Source: Streptomyces lydicus
GTDB taxonomy: Bacteria > Actinomycetota > Actinomycetes > Streptomycetales > Streptomycetaceae
Direction of reading: 5' to 3'
Assembly: GCF_000717345.1 (NCBI RefSeq)
Contig: NZ_JNZA01000012.1
Location: 186,001 to 250,000, forward strand
DNA length: 64,000 nucleotides
Below are positions 1 through 8,958 of this stretch, piece by piece (the first letter of the stretch is position 1; every line of letters starts with the position of its first letter). Made by a program: the position numbers and the translations under genes. The notes below the pieces were generated by a model. That model had not been told where the DNA came from. It did not search any database and worked only from the letters and a program-made list of their open reading frames with translations.

Positions 1-32
1 GCCGTTCGGGCCGCGTCGACGAGCGGACGCGG

Positions 33-494
33 TCAGCCTACGGGGTGCCGGCGGCACGGCAGCAGCGCATGCACGGTCTTGCCGTGCGGCGTGAGGCATA
101 CGGAGGTGGCGAGGGCGAGTTGCTGGACCATCGGCCAGCCGAAGCCGCCGCTGTCGCCGTCGACGTCCGGGACGCGTCCCACGGGCGGGGAGGTACTGGA
201 GTCGCTCACGGCCACCGCGATGGCGTCGCCGCAGACGGCCAGGCGCACCGAGCACGAGGGGCCGCGCGCGTGCCGTACCGAGTTGGTGACGAGTTCGCAG
301 ACGACGAGGACCACGGCGTCCGCGGCGCTCTGCTCCACCGGGGGATGAAAGCGCGTCAGGAACCGGTTGGCGGCGTCCCGTGCCATGGCCGCCGCCTGGG
401 GGCGGCAGTCCAGCGTCAGCAGGTCCGCCGGCGGTGTCGTGCCCGGCCGCAGATCCGTCGTCCCGGCGCGGGTACTGCCCGTCATACTGCTCAT
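33..494 (-). CDS. RsbW-like ATP-binding anti-sigma-type regulator
   Basis: A 153-residue GHKL-fold ATPase of the HATPase_c_2 type that Streptomyces carries in many copies. These act in partner-switching networks as anti-sigma or anti-anti-sigma kinases in the cytoplasm. The N box (ELVTNSVRHA) and the glycine-rich lid (GGFGWPMVQQLA) are visible, and there is no membrane segment. The ATG at 494 was chosen over an upstream in-frame start because GAGGTG lies 6 bases before it and the conserved fold begins after it. No partner sigma or anti-anti-sigma gene is adjacent in the window; the next gene is divergent. The target is unknown. A second protein of this type lies at 37298-37669. Confidence 0.85.
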   Translation of the reverse strand: MSSMTGSTRAGTTDLRPGTTPPADLLTLDCRPQAAAMARDAANRFLTRFHPPVEQSAADAVVLVVCELVTNSVRHARGPSCSVRLAVCGDAIAVAVSDSSTSPPVGRVPDVDGDSGGFGWPMVQQLALATSVCLTPHGKTVHALLPCRRHPVG

Positions 495-950
495 CCGCTT
501 CACCTCGTTCGTGTCGGACACGGGCGACGAGTCAACGCCGGGTGAGGAACCGGCGGGCAGCGACACGCTCGCCCCGAAGAGCCACATTCAGGTGTTCGGC
601 CACCACGTCCGGGCGGCCGGGCCGGTGCGCCGGGTGGTGCCCGGGCGCGCCCGGCGGCGTGAGCGCGGGCGGTCGGGCCCGTCGAGGGCCGGAGGGTCCG
701 CCGGGCGACGCCGGCGGGATGGGGCCGGATGCTGTTCACGCAGTGTGATGTCCTTCTGTCGACTGACTGCCATGCAGCGTCTGGCCGACGCGCTGACCTG
801 CGGAGTGATCTCGCCCGGTCGCAGTGCCTTTCTACCCCTGTCACACTGCGTCAATCCCGTGGCGGGGGGCGGTCCATGGCCGCGTGCCTTCGGGGGAATG
901 CGTGCGCTGCCGCGTTCGAAGGCCGCCCGTGGGGGATACCTCGTCTTGGT
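495..950. other. Intergenic region between divergent genes
   Basis: About 450 bases separate the divergent anti-sigma-type gene and the permease gene. Open frames here are GC-bias shadows with no recognisable domain or credible ribosome binding site. It presumably holds both promoters, but I could not pick out a convincing -35/-10 pair. Confidence 0.5.
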
Positions 951-2168
951 ATGCGAAATCGGTCCGGCAGGCAGCGGGGTCCTTCGTCCGGCGCTCACCG
1001 GGCCGGGGCCTCGCGGAACACGCACGGCGCGCTGCGCAGGTACGGCGGGCGGCGCGCCGCGGGCGGGCGTCGCCCGGCGGGCCGGGCGGGGACGCGGAGG
1101 CCGGCGAGCGGGGGCGACGTGGTCGTACCGGCACTGCGGGTGGCGGCGGCGTACGGATGGCGCCTGATCGTCGTCGGCGTGGCCGTCTACGCGGTCTTCG
1201 TCGCGCTCGGGCGGTTCCACCTGGTGACGCTCGCGCTGTTCGTGGCCCTGGTGCTGACGGCCCTGCTGGGGCCGCCGATCAACCTGCTCCAGCGCCTGAT
1301 GCCGCGCCCGGCGGCGGTCGCCGTGGCGCTGGTGGGCAGTGTGGTATTCCTCTTCGGGGTGCTGAGCCTGATCGGGGCGACCGTCGCCGGCGAGTGGCAA
1401 GGGCTGCGCCGGGAATTCAGTGGCGGCGTGGCCAGGATCGAGCGGTGGCTCCAAGGGCCGCCGTTCCATCTGCGGGACGGGACCCTGGCGCATCTGCAGG
1501 AGTGGGTCTCGCGGTTCGTGTCGAGCCACCGCGGGACGGTGATCAGCACCGCGCTCAGCGGGGTGGACCGCCTGGTGGAGGTGCTGACGGTGGTGGCGCT
1601 GGCGCTGTTCTGCGCGGTGTTCTTCCTGCACTCGGGCGACCGGATGTGGCAGTGGTTCGGCGGACAGCTGCCATCGGCCGGGCGGCCCTCGGTGCATCTC
1701 GCCGGACGTACCGCGTGGACGACCTTCACCGGGTACACCCGCGGCATCGTGGTGGTGGCCGCGACCAACGCCGTCCTCGTCGGTGTGGCGCTCTTCGTCC
1801 TGGGGGTGCCGCTCGCCGTCCCGCTGGCCGTGCTGGAGTTCTTCGCCGCGTTCATCCCGCTGGTCGGCTCGCCCGTCGCGCTGGCGGTGGCGGCCGTGGT
1901 GGCGCTGGCGGCGAAGGGGCCGGTGGTGGCGGCGGTCGTGGTGCTGCTGATCGTGGTCATCGGCCAGTTCGAAGGGCATGTGCTGCACCCGCTGGTGATG
2001 AGCCGGGCGGTCAGTCTGCATCCGGTGGTGGTGGCGCTGGCGGTGGTGTGCGGCGGGGTCACCGCGGGGGTGCTCGGCGCGATCGTCGCCGTACCGCTGG
2101 TCTCGGTGCTCTGGGCCGTCTACGGCGCGCTGCGCACGCGCCGGGGCTCCGTCGTCGCGACGCGCTGA
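951..2168 (+). CDS. AI-2E family transporter (permease)
   Basis: Integral membrane protein of the AI-2E/DUF20 family (PF01594), about 405 residues from the ATG at 951. Members are permeases or exporters of varied small molecules or ions; the autoinducer role of the founding member should not be assumed here. Residues from about 60 to the end alternate Val/Leu/Ala-rich membrane helices with one soluble loop in the middle, the usual family pattern. The last helices carry the conserved IGQFEGHVLHPLVM-type stretch. The first 55 residues are Arg/Gly-rich and poorly family-like, so the real start may be the GTG at 1119. The gene is alone on its strand and ends at a strong hairpin. Confidence 0.85.
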   Translation: MRNRSGRQRGPSSGAHRAGASRNTHGALRRYGGRRAAGGRRPAGRAGTRRPASGGDVVVPALRVAAAYGWRLIVVGVAVYAVFVALGRFHLVTLALFVALVLTALLGPPINLLQRLMPRPAAVAVALVGSVVFLFGVLSLIGATVAGEWQGLRREFSGGVARIERWLQGPPFHLRDGTLAHLQEWVSRFVSSHRGTVISTALSGVDRLVEVLTVVALALFCAVFFLHSGDRMWQWFGGQLPSAGRPSVHLAGRTAWTTFTGYTRGIVVVAATNAVLVGVALFVLGVPLAVPLAVLEFFAAFIPLVGSPVALAVAAVVALAAKGPVVAAVVVLLIVVIGQFEGHVLHPLVMSRAVSLHPVVVALAVVCGGVTAGVLGAIVAVPLVSVLWAVYGALRTRRGSVVATR

Positions 2169-2203
2169 GCGTGGCTGCGATCCCACCGGAATCGCAGCCA
2201 CGC
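2169..2203. terminator. Bidirectional hairpin terminator
   Basis: Perfect 13-bp inverted repeat (arms 2169-2181 and 2191-2203, 9-base loop) between the convergent permease and NRPS genes. It starts directly after the permease stop codon. Confidence 0.85.
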
Positions 2204-2221
2204 GGTGAGCCCGAGGGGACG

Positions 2222-5083
2222 TCAGCGCTCCGGCGAGGCGCCGGTCATGGCCGTCAGGACGGCGCGCCGGTCCTCGCCCGGCCCGGGGCGCAGCGGCCGG
2301 GCCAGCCGGTCGGCGCGGTAGTGCCAGTGGTGGTCGAGATCCGGGTGGACCTCGTCCGACTCGTGGATCTCGCTGCTGCTGCCGAGGAGTTCGGTCAGGT
2401 CCGTGGCGAGGTCCTGCCAGGCGACGTGCCCGCTCACGGCGTTGGCCACCCCGTGCACCGGCGCCTCCAGGCACGAGACCACCGCCCGCGCCAGTGCCGC
2501 GGCGTGCACCCAGGCCGCGCCGTACCAGTCGTGGCCGCGGGCGCCGGGCCGGGGCAGGACGAGCGGCCGGCCCTCGCGCGCGGCCTGGTAGAGCAGACCG
2601 GTGGCACCCCAGCGCAGCTGGTCACGCAGCCGGTCGTGCGGACCCCACACCAGTGGCGAGCGGACCGCGCTCGCGCCGCCCCGGCCGCCGGTGCCGGCCG
2701 CCCGCAGCAGCAGCGCCTCGCAGTCGAGCTTGGCCCGGCCGTACGGGCTGAGCGGCTCGCGCGAGGCGGACTCCTCCGCCACCGTCCCGGCCTCGGGGTG
2801 CCCGTAGGCGTCCACGCTGCTGACGAAGGTGAAGGGGCCGTTGGACCAGGCGTCGACCATCGCTGCCATCGCCGCCACATCGACCTCGGGCCGGGTGAAG
2901 GTACAGGCGGCGTGGATGACGGCGTCGGCGCGTCGCACGGCCGCCCGCAGCCCGTCCAGGTCGGAGAGGTCGCCCTCGACGACGTCCACGCCCTCCGCCG
3001 CGACCAGATGGGCGGACTCGGGGCGGGCCAGCGCCAGAACGGGACGGCCCTGGGCGGCGAGTTCGCGCAGCACGAAAGCGCCGACGCCGCCGGTGGCCCC
3101 GGTGACCAGCACCGTGCCGGCCCGCGCCCGTACGGGCCGGGCGGCCGTCTTGGCGGGCGCCGCGGCGCGCTGGGCCGCCCGCTCGTCCAGCAGGGCGGTG
3201 ACCGCACGGGGAGTGCGCGCCTGGAGGATGTCCAGGCCGGTCAGCGGCAGGGTCAGCGCCCGGCGCAGCCGTTCGGCGAGCTGGACGGCGACGAGCGAAT
3301 GGCCGCCGAGGGCGAAGAAGTCGTCGTCCGGGGCGGGCGTCCGGCCCAGGAGCGCCGCGAAGCCCGTCCGCACCGCCTCGGCATACGGCCCCTCCGGCAC
3401 GGACCGGGACGGCATGCCGGGCAGCCGCGCCGGGTCGACCGCGCCGTCGGCGTCGCGCGGCAGGGTGTCGAGCAGGGTCACCGCGGCCGGCACCAGGTCC
3501 GGGGCCAGCCGGTCCCGCAGATGGGCGCGCAATGCGGCGGGGGAGGGGCCGCCGGTCGCCCGCAGCACCGCGTACGCGAGCAGCGGTCCGCCGGCCGGTG
3601 TCGCCACCGCTGCGTCGGCGACCTGGGGGTGGGCGCACAGCAGCGCCTCGGCCGGGTGCGTGCCCGGGTCGGTGCGGGGGGCCGGTGCCGCGCCCGGAAG
3701 TTGGGACAGGCGCAGGGCCGGATCGCCCGCGACCGCGGTGAGCAGCGCGGCGTGGGCCGCGCCGAGGGCGGTGGCCGCCTCCTCGTCGAGGGCGGCGCGG
3801 CGGTACTGCACCAGCGCGGCCGGCCGGTCGGTGTCCATCAAGGCGAAGGACAGGTCGAACTTGGCCTCCCCGAGGCCGACCTCGACGTGTTCGCCCTCGG
3901 TCCCCGGCAGCCGCAGTGCCGTCGGCGCCCCGAGGACGTCCGCGGTCACCCGCACCAGCGCCGTCCCGTCCGCGCCGCGCGCGGTGGCGCCGAGGCGCTC
4001 CAGGATGCGGTCGAACGGCACCTCGCGGTGGCGCTGGGCGTCGAGCATGGCGTCCCGCACCCGTTCCAGGAGCGTGCTGAAGGCCGGGTCGCCGGAGGCG
4101 TCGACGCGCAGCGGAAGGGTGTTCACGCACAGCCCGACCAGGCCACGCATGGCCGTGCCCCGGCGGTGCGTACCGGCCACGCCGATCACCAGGTCGTCCT
4201 GGCCGGTGCAGCGGTTCAGGCTGGCGAACGCCGCGGCGAGCGCCACGGTGAACACCGTCGCGCGGTGGCGCCGGCCCAGCTCGCGCAGGGCGTCCGGCAC
4301 GGCGCGGTCGAGCGGCGCGGTGTGCGTCCCGGCGGGCCGGGCGTCGGCGTCGGCGGGCGGGCGGACGGGGGCCGGAAGCCGCGGCGGAACGGCGCCGTCG
4401 AGGCGGTCGGCCCAGTGGCGCAGCCCCTCGGGCGCGTCGCCGGCCCGGTGCTCGCGCCGCGCGAAGTCGGCGTACTGCGGCGGCTCCGGCAGCTGCGGCC
4501 CGGAGGAGCTGCCCGGATCGGCCGCCGCCGCGTAGAGCGTGCCGAGCTCCTCAGCCACCGTCTCCAACGACGGTCCGTCCAGCGCGATGTGATGGAACGT
4601 CAGCATTACGGTGTGGTCCTGCGGCGCATGCCGTACGACCAGGGCGCGGGGCAGCGTCCCGGCGGTCAGGTCGAACGGGCGACGGGCCTCGGCCACCAGC
4701 AGATCCCCGGCGTCCGCCGCGTCGGCCGCCACCACGCGCACCGCGATGGCCCCGGGCGCGGCCAGTACCTCCTGGTACGGCTCGCCGTCGCGCTGCCCGT
4801 AACGGGTGCGCAGGATCTCGTGGCGGCGTACGAGCGAGGTCAGCGCGGCGGACAGCGCGTCCACGTCGAGCGGACCGCGCAGCCGGGTGGCGAACGGCAC
4901 GCTGTACGAGGCGCCACCGTGGCCGAGCCGGTCCATCAGCCACATCCGGCGCTGGGCGTGGGAGAGCGGAACGGGACCGTGCTGCCCGGCGTCGGTGCGG
5001 GGCGCGGGTCGGGCGGCGCGGGCGCGCGCCCGGCGCAGCAGCTCCTCCTGGCGGGCGGGAGCGGTGAAGCGGTCAGTGGTCAT
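2222..5083 (-). CDS. NRPS terminal protein: C - truncated A remnant - PCP - SDR/reductase
   Basis: A 953-residue nonribosomal peptide synthetase. The C domain (about 35-460) has an intact HHIALDG motif at 164-170. Residues about 475-560 resemble only the small C-terminal subdomain of an adenylation domain. Core motifs A1-A8 are absent, and the A10 lysine is lost (GAVDP in place of GKVDR). A PCP follows with Ser596 in ALGGHS. From about 656 comes an extended SDR/epimerase-like domain with the TGATGGVG cofactor motif and a YGRAK (YxxxK) catalytic pair. There is no thioesterase, so reductive release or NAD(P)-dependent tailoring of the carrier-bound peptide is inferred. The start at 5083 overlaps the upstream stop by 11 bases. 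It must be loaded in trans. Confidence 0.88.
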   Translation of the reverse strand: MTTDRFTAPARQEELLRRARARAARPAPRTDAGQHGPVPLSHAQRRMWLMDRLGHGGASYSVPFATRLRGPLDVDALSAALTSLVRRHEILRTRYGQRDGEPYQEVLAAPGAIAVRVVAADAADAGDLLVAEARRPFDLTAGTLPRALVVRHAPQDHTVMLTFHHIALDGPSLETVAEELGTLYAAAADPGSSSGPQLPEPPQYADFARREHRAGDAPEGLRHWADRLDGAVPPRLPAPVRPPADADARPAGTHTAPLDRAVPDALRELGRRHRATVFTVALAAAFASLNRCTGQDDLVIGVAGTHRRGTAMRGLVGLCVNTLPLRVDASGDPAFSTLLERVRDAMLDAQRHREVPFDRILERLGATARGADGTALVRVTADVLGAPTALRLPGTEGEHVEVGLGEAKFDLSFALMDTDRPAALVQYRRAALDEEAATALGAAHAALLTAVAGDPALRLSQLPGAAPAPRTDPGTHPAEALLCAHPQVADAAVATPAGGPLLAYAVLRATGGPSPAALRAHLRDRLAPDLVPAAVTLLDTLPRDADGAVDPARLPGMPSRSVPEGPYAEAVRTGFAALLGRTPAPDDDFFALGGHSLVAVQLAERLRRALTLPLTGLDILQARTPRAVTALLDERAAQRAAAPAKTAARPVRARAGTVLVTGATGGVGAFVLRELAAQGRPVLALARPESAHLVAAEGVDVVEGDLSDLDGLRAAVRRADAVIHAACTFTRPEVDVAAMAAMVDAWSNGPFTFVSSVDAYGHPEAGTVAEESASREPLSPYGRAKLDCEALLLRAAGTGGRGGASAVRSPLVWGPHDRLRDQLRWGATGLLYQAAREGRPLVLPRPGARGHDWYGAAWVHAAALARAVVSCLEAPVHGVANAVSGHVAWQDLATDLTELLGSSSEIHESDEVHPDLDHHWHYRADRLARPLRPGPGEDRRAVLTAMTGASPER

Positions 5084-7028
5084 CGGTGTTCTCCGGTGCG
5101 TACGGGCGCGGTTCGGGGTGCGCGGCGAGCAGCGCCCGCTCGACCAGTGCGGCCTGGTCCGCCACGGTGGGGGCGGTGAAGAAGTCGGCGAGGGACAGTT
5201 CGACACCGAGTTCCTCGCGGAGGTCGTCGGTGACGACCAGCGCCAGCAGGGAGTGGCCGCCCAGGGAGAGGAAGTCGGCGTCCGCGCGGGTCACCTCGCG
5301 GCCCAGCGACCGGCTCCACAGGTCGGCGACGGCCTGCTCCAGCGGCGTCAGCGGACCGGCCGGCGCGTCGGCGGTGTCCGCGGCGAGCAGATCGGTCAGT
5401 GCGCGGCGGTCGACCTTGCCGGACGCGGTGAGCGGCAGGTCGTCGACCACCGTCAGCTCGTCCGGCACCAGCGGGCCGGGCAGGACCGCGGCCAGCCGGT
5501 CACGCAGCACCTCCGCCCGGGGCACCGGGCCGGGCGCGGCGACGACGAAGGCGATCAGACGGGCGTCGTCGGGGGAGGGGCGGTGCACGGTCACCGCCGC
5601 GTCGGCCACCTCGGGCTGCTCCCGCAGCGCGTGCTCGACCTCACCGGGCTCGATCCGGAAGCCCCGCACCTTCACCTGGTCGTCGGTACGCCCGTGGAAG
5701 TCGAGGATCCCGTCCGGGCGTCGCGAGACGACATCGCCGGTCCGGTACAGGCGGCCCCACGCGGGATGCGTGGTGAAGCGCTCGGCGGTCAGCTCCGGCC
5801 GTCCGGCGTAGCCCAGCGCCAGCCGGCTGCCGCCGACCCACAGTTCGCCGCGCTCGCCGTCCGGGACGGGCCGGCCGTCCTCGTCCAGGACGTGCGCCGT
5901 CGCCCCGGCGATCGGCCGGCCGATGGGCACCTGTCCCGCACAGTCCGCCGGGGTGACCCGGTGGGCGGTGGCGAAGGTCGTCGTCTCCGTCGGGCCGTAC
6001 CCGTTGACCAGTTCCAGCCAGGGGAACGCCCGCAGCACCTCGCCGGCGTGGTGGGCGGCCAGGGCCTCCCCACCCACCACCACGGTGCGCAGCGGCGCGA
6101 AGATCCGGGAGCGGCGCACCGCCAGCTGGTGGAAGAGCGCGGTGGTGAAGAAGGCCACGGTGACGCCGTGCCGCTCCGCCTGCTGCGCCAGGTCCTCGAA
6201 CGAGGGCCGCTCCACGGTGCACACCACCACCGCGGCGCCGTTGGCGAGCGCGGCCCACACCTCGAACGTCGAGGCGTCGAAGGTCATCGGCGAGTGGAAC
6301 AGCACCCGGTCGCGGGAGGTCAGGGTGAGGTAGCCGGGGTCGGTGACCAGCTCGGCGATCCCGCGGTGGGCGAGGGCCACGCCCTTGGGCCGCCCGGTGG
6401 AGCCGGAAGTGAACATGATGAACGCCGCGGCGTCCGGGGCGGGTTCGGCGGCCGGCACCGGTGCCGGGACGGCGTCCGGAAGCAACCGGCCGGCCGGGGC
6501 CCCCGGCTCGTCGTCCTGCCATGCCTCGGAGAGCGGCGCGTCGGGCAGCACGAGGGTCGCCCCGGCCGGCGCGACCGCGTCCAGGAGCTTGCCGTCCCCG
6601 ACGGTCAGCGTCACCCCGGCGTCCTCGATCAGCGCCTCGGTACGGGCGCGCGGATGCGCCGGATCGAGCGGTACGCACACCGCGCCCGCCCACCACAGCG
6701 CGAGTTGGGCGACGACGGTACGGGCCGAGCGGGGCATCAGCAGCGCCACCGCGTCACCCGGGCGGACGCCCTGCCGGTGCAGATGCCCGGCGAGGGCGCG
6801 GGCGGCACCGACCAGCTGCCCGTAGGTCAGCGTGGCGTCGCCGTCCGCCACCGCCAGGGCGTGCGGGGCCCGTTCGGCATGCCACGCCACCAGCGCCGGC
6901 AGGCCGGCCGCGGGCCCGGGGCGCCCGCCCTCCGCGAGGGACGGGGCGGGCTCGCTCGACAGGGTGCGTTCGGTGGGCACGGGGCTTTCCTTCCAGGTGG
7001 CGTCGTGCGGGGCGGAAACGGTGGTCAT
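5073..7028 (-). CDS. NRPS A-PCP protein, aliphatic-type specificity code
   Basis: A 651-residue stand-alone adenylation-carrier protein. It activates an amino acid as aminoacyl-AMP and loads its own phosphopantetheine arm. The A3 loop (FTSGSTGRPKG, about 206-216), the A5 motif (NGYGPTETTT), A8 and the A10 lysine (SGKVDR) are all present. The PCP carries LGGHSLLA near residue 595. Hand alignment to the GrsA pocket gives approximately D-A-F-F-V-G-G-T-F-K, which resembles Val/Ile-type codes. This is an inference without a computed alignment. There is no condensation domain. The gene lies one base after the upstream stop and overlaps the downstream gene by 11 bases, so all are one operon. Confidence 0.9.
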   Translation of the reverse strand: MTTVSAPHDATWKESPVPTERTLSSEPAPSLAEGGRPGPAAGLPALVAWHAERAPHALAVADGDATLTYGQLVGAARALAGHLHRQGVRPGDAVALLMPRSARTVVAQLALWWAGAVCVPLDPAHPRARTEALIEDAGVTLTVGDGKLLDAVAPAGATLVLPDAPLSEAWQDDEPGAPAGRLLPDAVPAPVPAAEPAPDAAAFIMFTSGSTGRPKGVALAHRGIAELVTDPGYLTLTSRDRVLFHSPMTFDASTFEVWAALANGAAVVVCTVERPSFEDLAQQAERHGVTVAFFTTALFHQLAVRRSRIFAPLRTVVVGGEALAAHHAGEVLRAFPWLELVNGYGPTETTTFATAHRVTPADCAGQVPIGRPIAGATAHVLDEDGRPVPDGERGELWVGGSRLALGYAGRPELTAERFTTHPAWGRLYRTGDVVSRRPDGILDFHGRTDDQVKVRGFRIEPGEVEHALREQPEVADAAVTVHRPSPDDARLIAFVVAAPGPVPRAEVLRDRLAAVLPGPLVPDELTVVDDLPLTASGKVDRRALTDLLAADTADAPAGPLTPLEQAVADLWSRSLGREVTRADADFLSLGGHSLLALVVTDDLREELGVELSLADFFTAPTVADQAALVERALLAAHPEPRPYAPENTDDH

Positions 7029-7029
7029 C

Positions 7030-8958
7030 TCAGGCGCCCCCGGACGTCGGGGCCGCGCGCCGGGCGTCGACCAGGGCCGCCACCGCCCGCAGGTCGGCCT
7101 GGCGCAGCAGTTCGGGGGCGCGCAGCCGCACCCCGCTCTCCCGCTGGATGGCGGCCAGCAGCCGGGCGGCGGCCAGTGAGGTGCCGCCCACCGCGGTGAA
7201 GTTGTCCGCCAGCGTGGTCTGCGGACGGGCCAGCAGGTCACGCACCGTGCCGAGCACCAGCCGCTCCCCGGCGGTGGCCTCGTCGCTCCCGGCCCCGTCC
7301 GTGGCGGCGGCACCGGAGCCGATGTCCTGTGCGGACTCCCGGCGGAGCAGCTCCGCGCGGTCCACCTTGCCGTTGGCGTCCAGCGGGAAGCCGTCGACGA
7401 TCCGTACGGCCGAGGGCACCGCCTGCTCGGGCAGCCAGGCCCGCGCCACCGACAACAGGGCGTCCGCGGCCGGAGCGGCGCCGGCGGCCGGCCGCACGTA
7501 CGCCACCAGGTGGGTGTGACCCTCCTGGCCACGGGGCGCCACCACGACGGCGCTGCGCACCGCCGGGTCCTGCTCGAACGCGGCCTCCACCTCCGCCGGT
7601 TCGATCCGCACCCCGCTGACCTTCACCTGGTCGTCGAGCCGGCCCAGGAACTCCAGCCGGCTGTCCGCGCGCATCCGCACCCGGTCCCCGGTGCGGTACA
7701 GGCGGTCCACGCCCGGCAGCGCGACGCCCTCGGGCGGCGCGGTGAAGCGGCGCGCGGTCAGCTCGGGATCCAGGTAGCCGAGCGCCAGGCAGCGCCCGCC
7801 GAGGCACAGCTCGCCCTCCTCGCCGCGGGCGACCGGGCGGCCGTCCGCGCCGGTGACGACGACGGCCACACCGGGCACCGGCGTGCCGATGGGCGGCGCG
7901 CCCTCCCCGCCCGCCTCGGGGTCCGTGCCGCGCATGGCGTACGAGGTGACGAGGACGGTGGCCTCGGCCGGCCCGTACGCGTTGTGGACGGTGGCGGTGA
8001 CGTCCGGGCCGGGGCGGCGGCGCATCCGGTCGCCGCCGACCGTCAGGTGACGGAGCGTCAGCCCGCTCGACCAGGGCCGGTCCAGCAGCGGTTCGACCAT
8101 CGGTGTCGCCGCGACCGCCACCGACACGGCGGCCTCGCGCCACCACTCGGTGAGCACCTCGGCGTCCCAGCGGACCGCGTCCGGAGCCGGCACCAGCGCC
8201 GCCCCGGACGTCAGCCCGGCCCACAGCTCCAGCACGTGCGGGTCGAACGCCACCCCGATGAGCAGGGAGTGCCGGTCCCCGGGGGCCAGCCCGGTCTCGC
8301 CGCGGTACCAGTCGAGCAGCGTGCCGAGCGCGTCCTCGGCGACCGCGACGGCCTTGGGTCGGCCGGTCGAGCCGGAGGTCAGCACCGCGTAGAACGCGCC
8401 GGCGGGCGCGGTCCGGCGGTCCTCGGCACCCCGCCCGGCGAACGCCGCGACGGCCGCGGCGGGAGCGTTGACGCCCGCCGTGGGCAGCGGCAGCTCCACC
8501 TGGTCCGCCGTCCGGTACCGGGTGGGCAGCCGCCCCGGCTCGCCGATCAGACAGACCACGGCCAGGTCCTCCGCGACGGCGTCCACGCGGCGCTCACCGG
8601 GCTGCGGGCCGAGCGGCAGATAGACCGCGCCGAGCCTGGCCAGCGCCACCGCGGTCACCACGAGCGCGGCCGAACGGTCCAGGCACACGCCGACCAGGTC
8701 CCCGGGCCGGACCCGGTCGCGCAGCACGTCCGCCATCTCGTCGGCGGCGGCGGCGAGTTGCCGGTACGTCCAGGTGCGGTCCCCGTCGAGCACCGCGGGG
8801 GCCTCGGGCGAGCGGGCGGTCCACTCCGTGAGGCGGGCGAGTACCCCGCCGGCCGGGCCGGGGTCGGCGCCGAGCGCGATGCTGAGCGGGCCGGCCTGCG
8901 GTGCGGGGCGGGTGGTGGTGCCCGCCGCGGGAGCGGGGGCGGTCTCGGTCGGGGACAT
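7030..8958 (-). CDS. NRPS A-PCP protein, unusual specificity code
   Basis: A 642-residue stand-alone adenylation-carrier protein. The A3 loop (LTSGSTGRPKA, about 193-203), the A5 region with the atypical NAYGPAEAT instead of YGPTE, and the A10 lysine (NGKVDR) are visible. The carrier motif is VGGTSLAA, with Thr in place of the usual His before the modified Ser. A hand-aligned pocket reads roughly D-P-L-V-T-G-A-V-L-K, which I do not match to a known substrate. The ATG start overlaps the preceding stop by one base (TGATG), indicating translational coupling. Like its neighbour it lacks a condensation domain, so condensation is supplied in trans. Confidence 0.9.
   Translation of the reverse strand: MSPTETAPAPAAGTTTRPAPQAGPLSIALGADPGPAGGVLARLTEWTARSPEAPAVLDGDRTWTYRQLAAAADEMADVLRDRVRPGDLVGVCLDRSAALVVTAVALARLGAVYLPLGPQPGERRVDAVAEDLAVVCLIGEPGRLPTRYRTADQVELPLPTAGVNAPAAAVAAFAGRGAEDRRTAPAGAFYAVLTSGSTGRPKAVAVAEDALGTLLDWYRGETGLAPGDRHSLLIGVAFDPHVLELWAGLTSGAALVPAPDAVRWDAEVLTEWWREAAVSVAVAATPMVEPLLDRPWSSGLTLRHLTVGGDRMRRRPGPDVTATVHNAYGPAEATVLVTSYAMRGTDPEAGGEGAPPIGTPVPGVAVVVTGADGRPVARGEEGELCLGGRCLALGYLDPELTARRFTAPPEGVALPGVDRLYRTGDRVRMRADSRLEFLGRLDDQVKVSGVRIEPAEVEAAFEQDPAVRSAVVVAPRGQEGHTHLVAYVRPAAGAAPAADALLSVARAWLPEQAVPSAVRIVDGFPLDANGKVDRAELLRRESAQDIGSGAAATDGAGSDEATAGERLVLGTVRDLLARPQTTLADNFTAVGGTSLAAARLLAAIQRESGVRLRAPELLRQADLRAVAALVDARRAAPTSGGA

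Noticed and set aside
824..5179. Very long plus-strand open frame (over 1400 codons) opposite the permease and NRPS genes
   Set aside because: Composition is Arg/Gly/Ala-rich with no domain; it is the antisense shadow of real high-GC genes that have full NRPS motifs.
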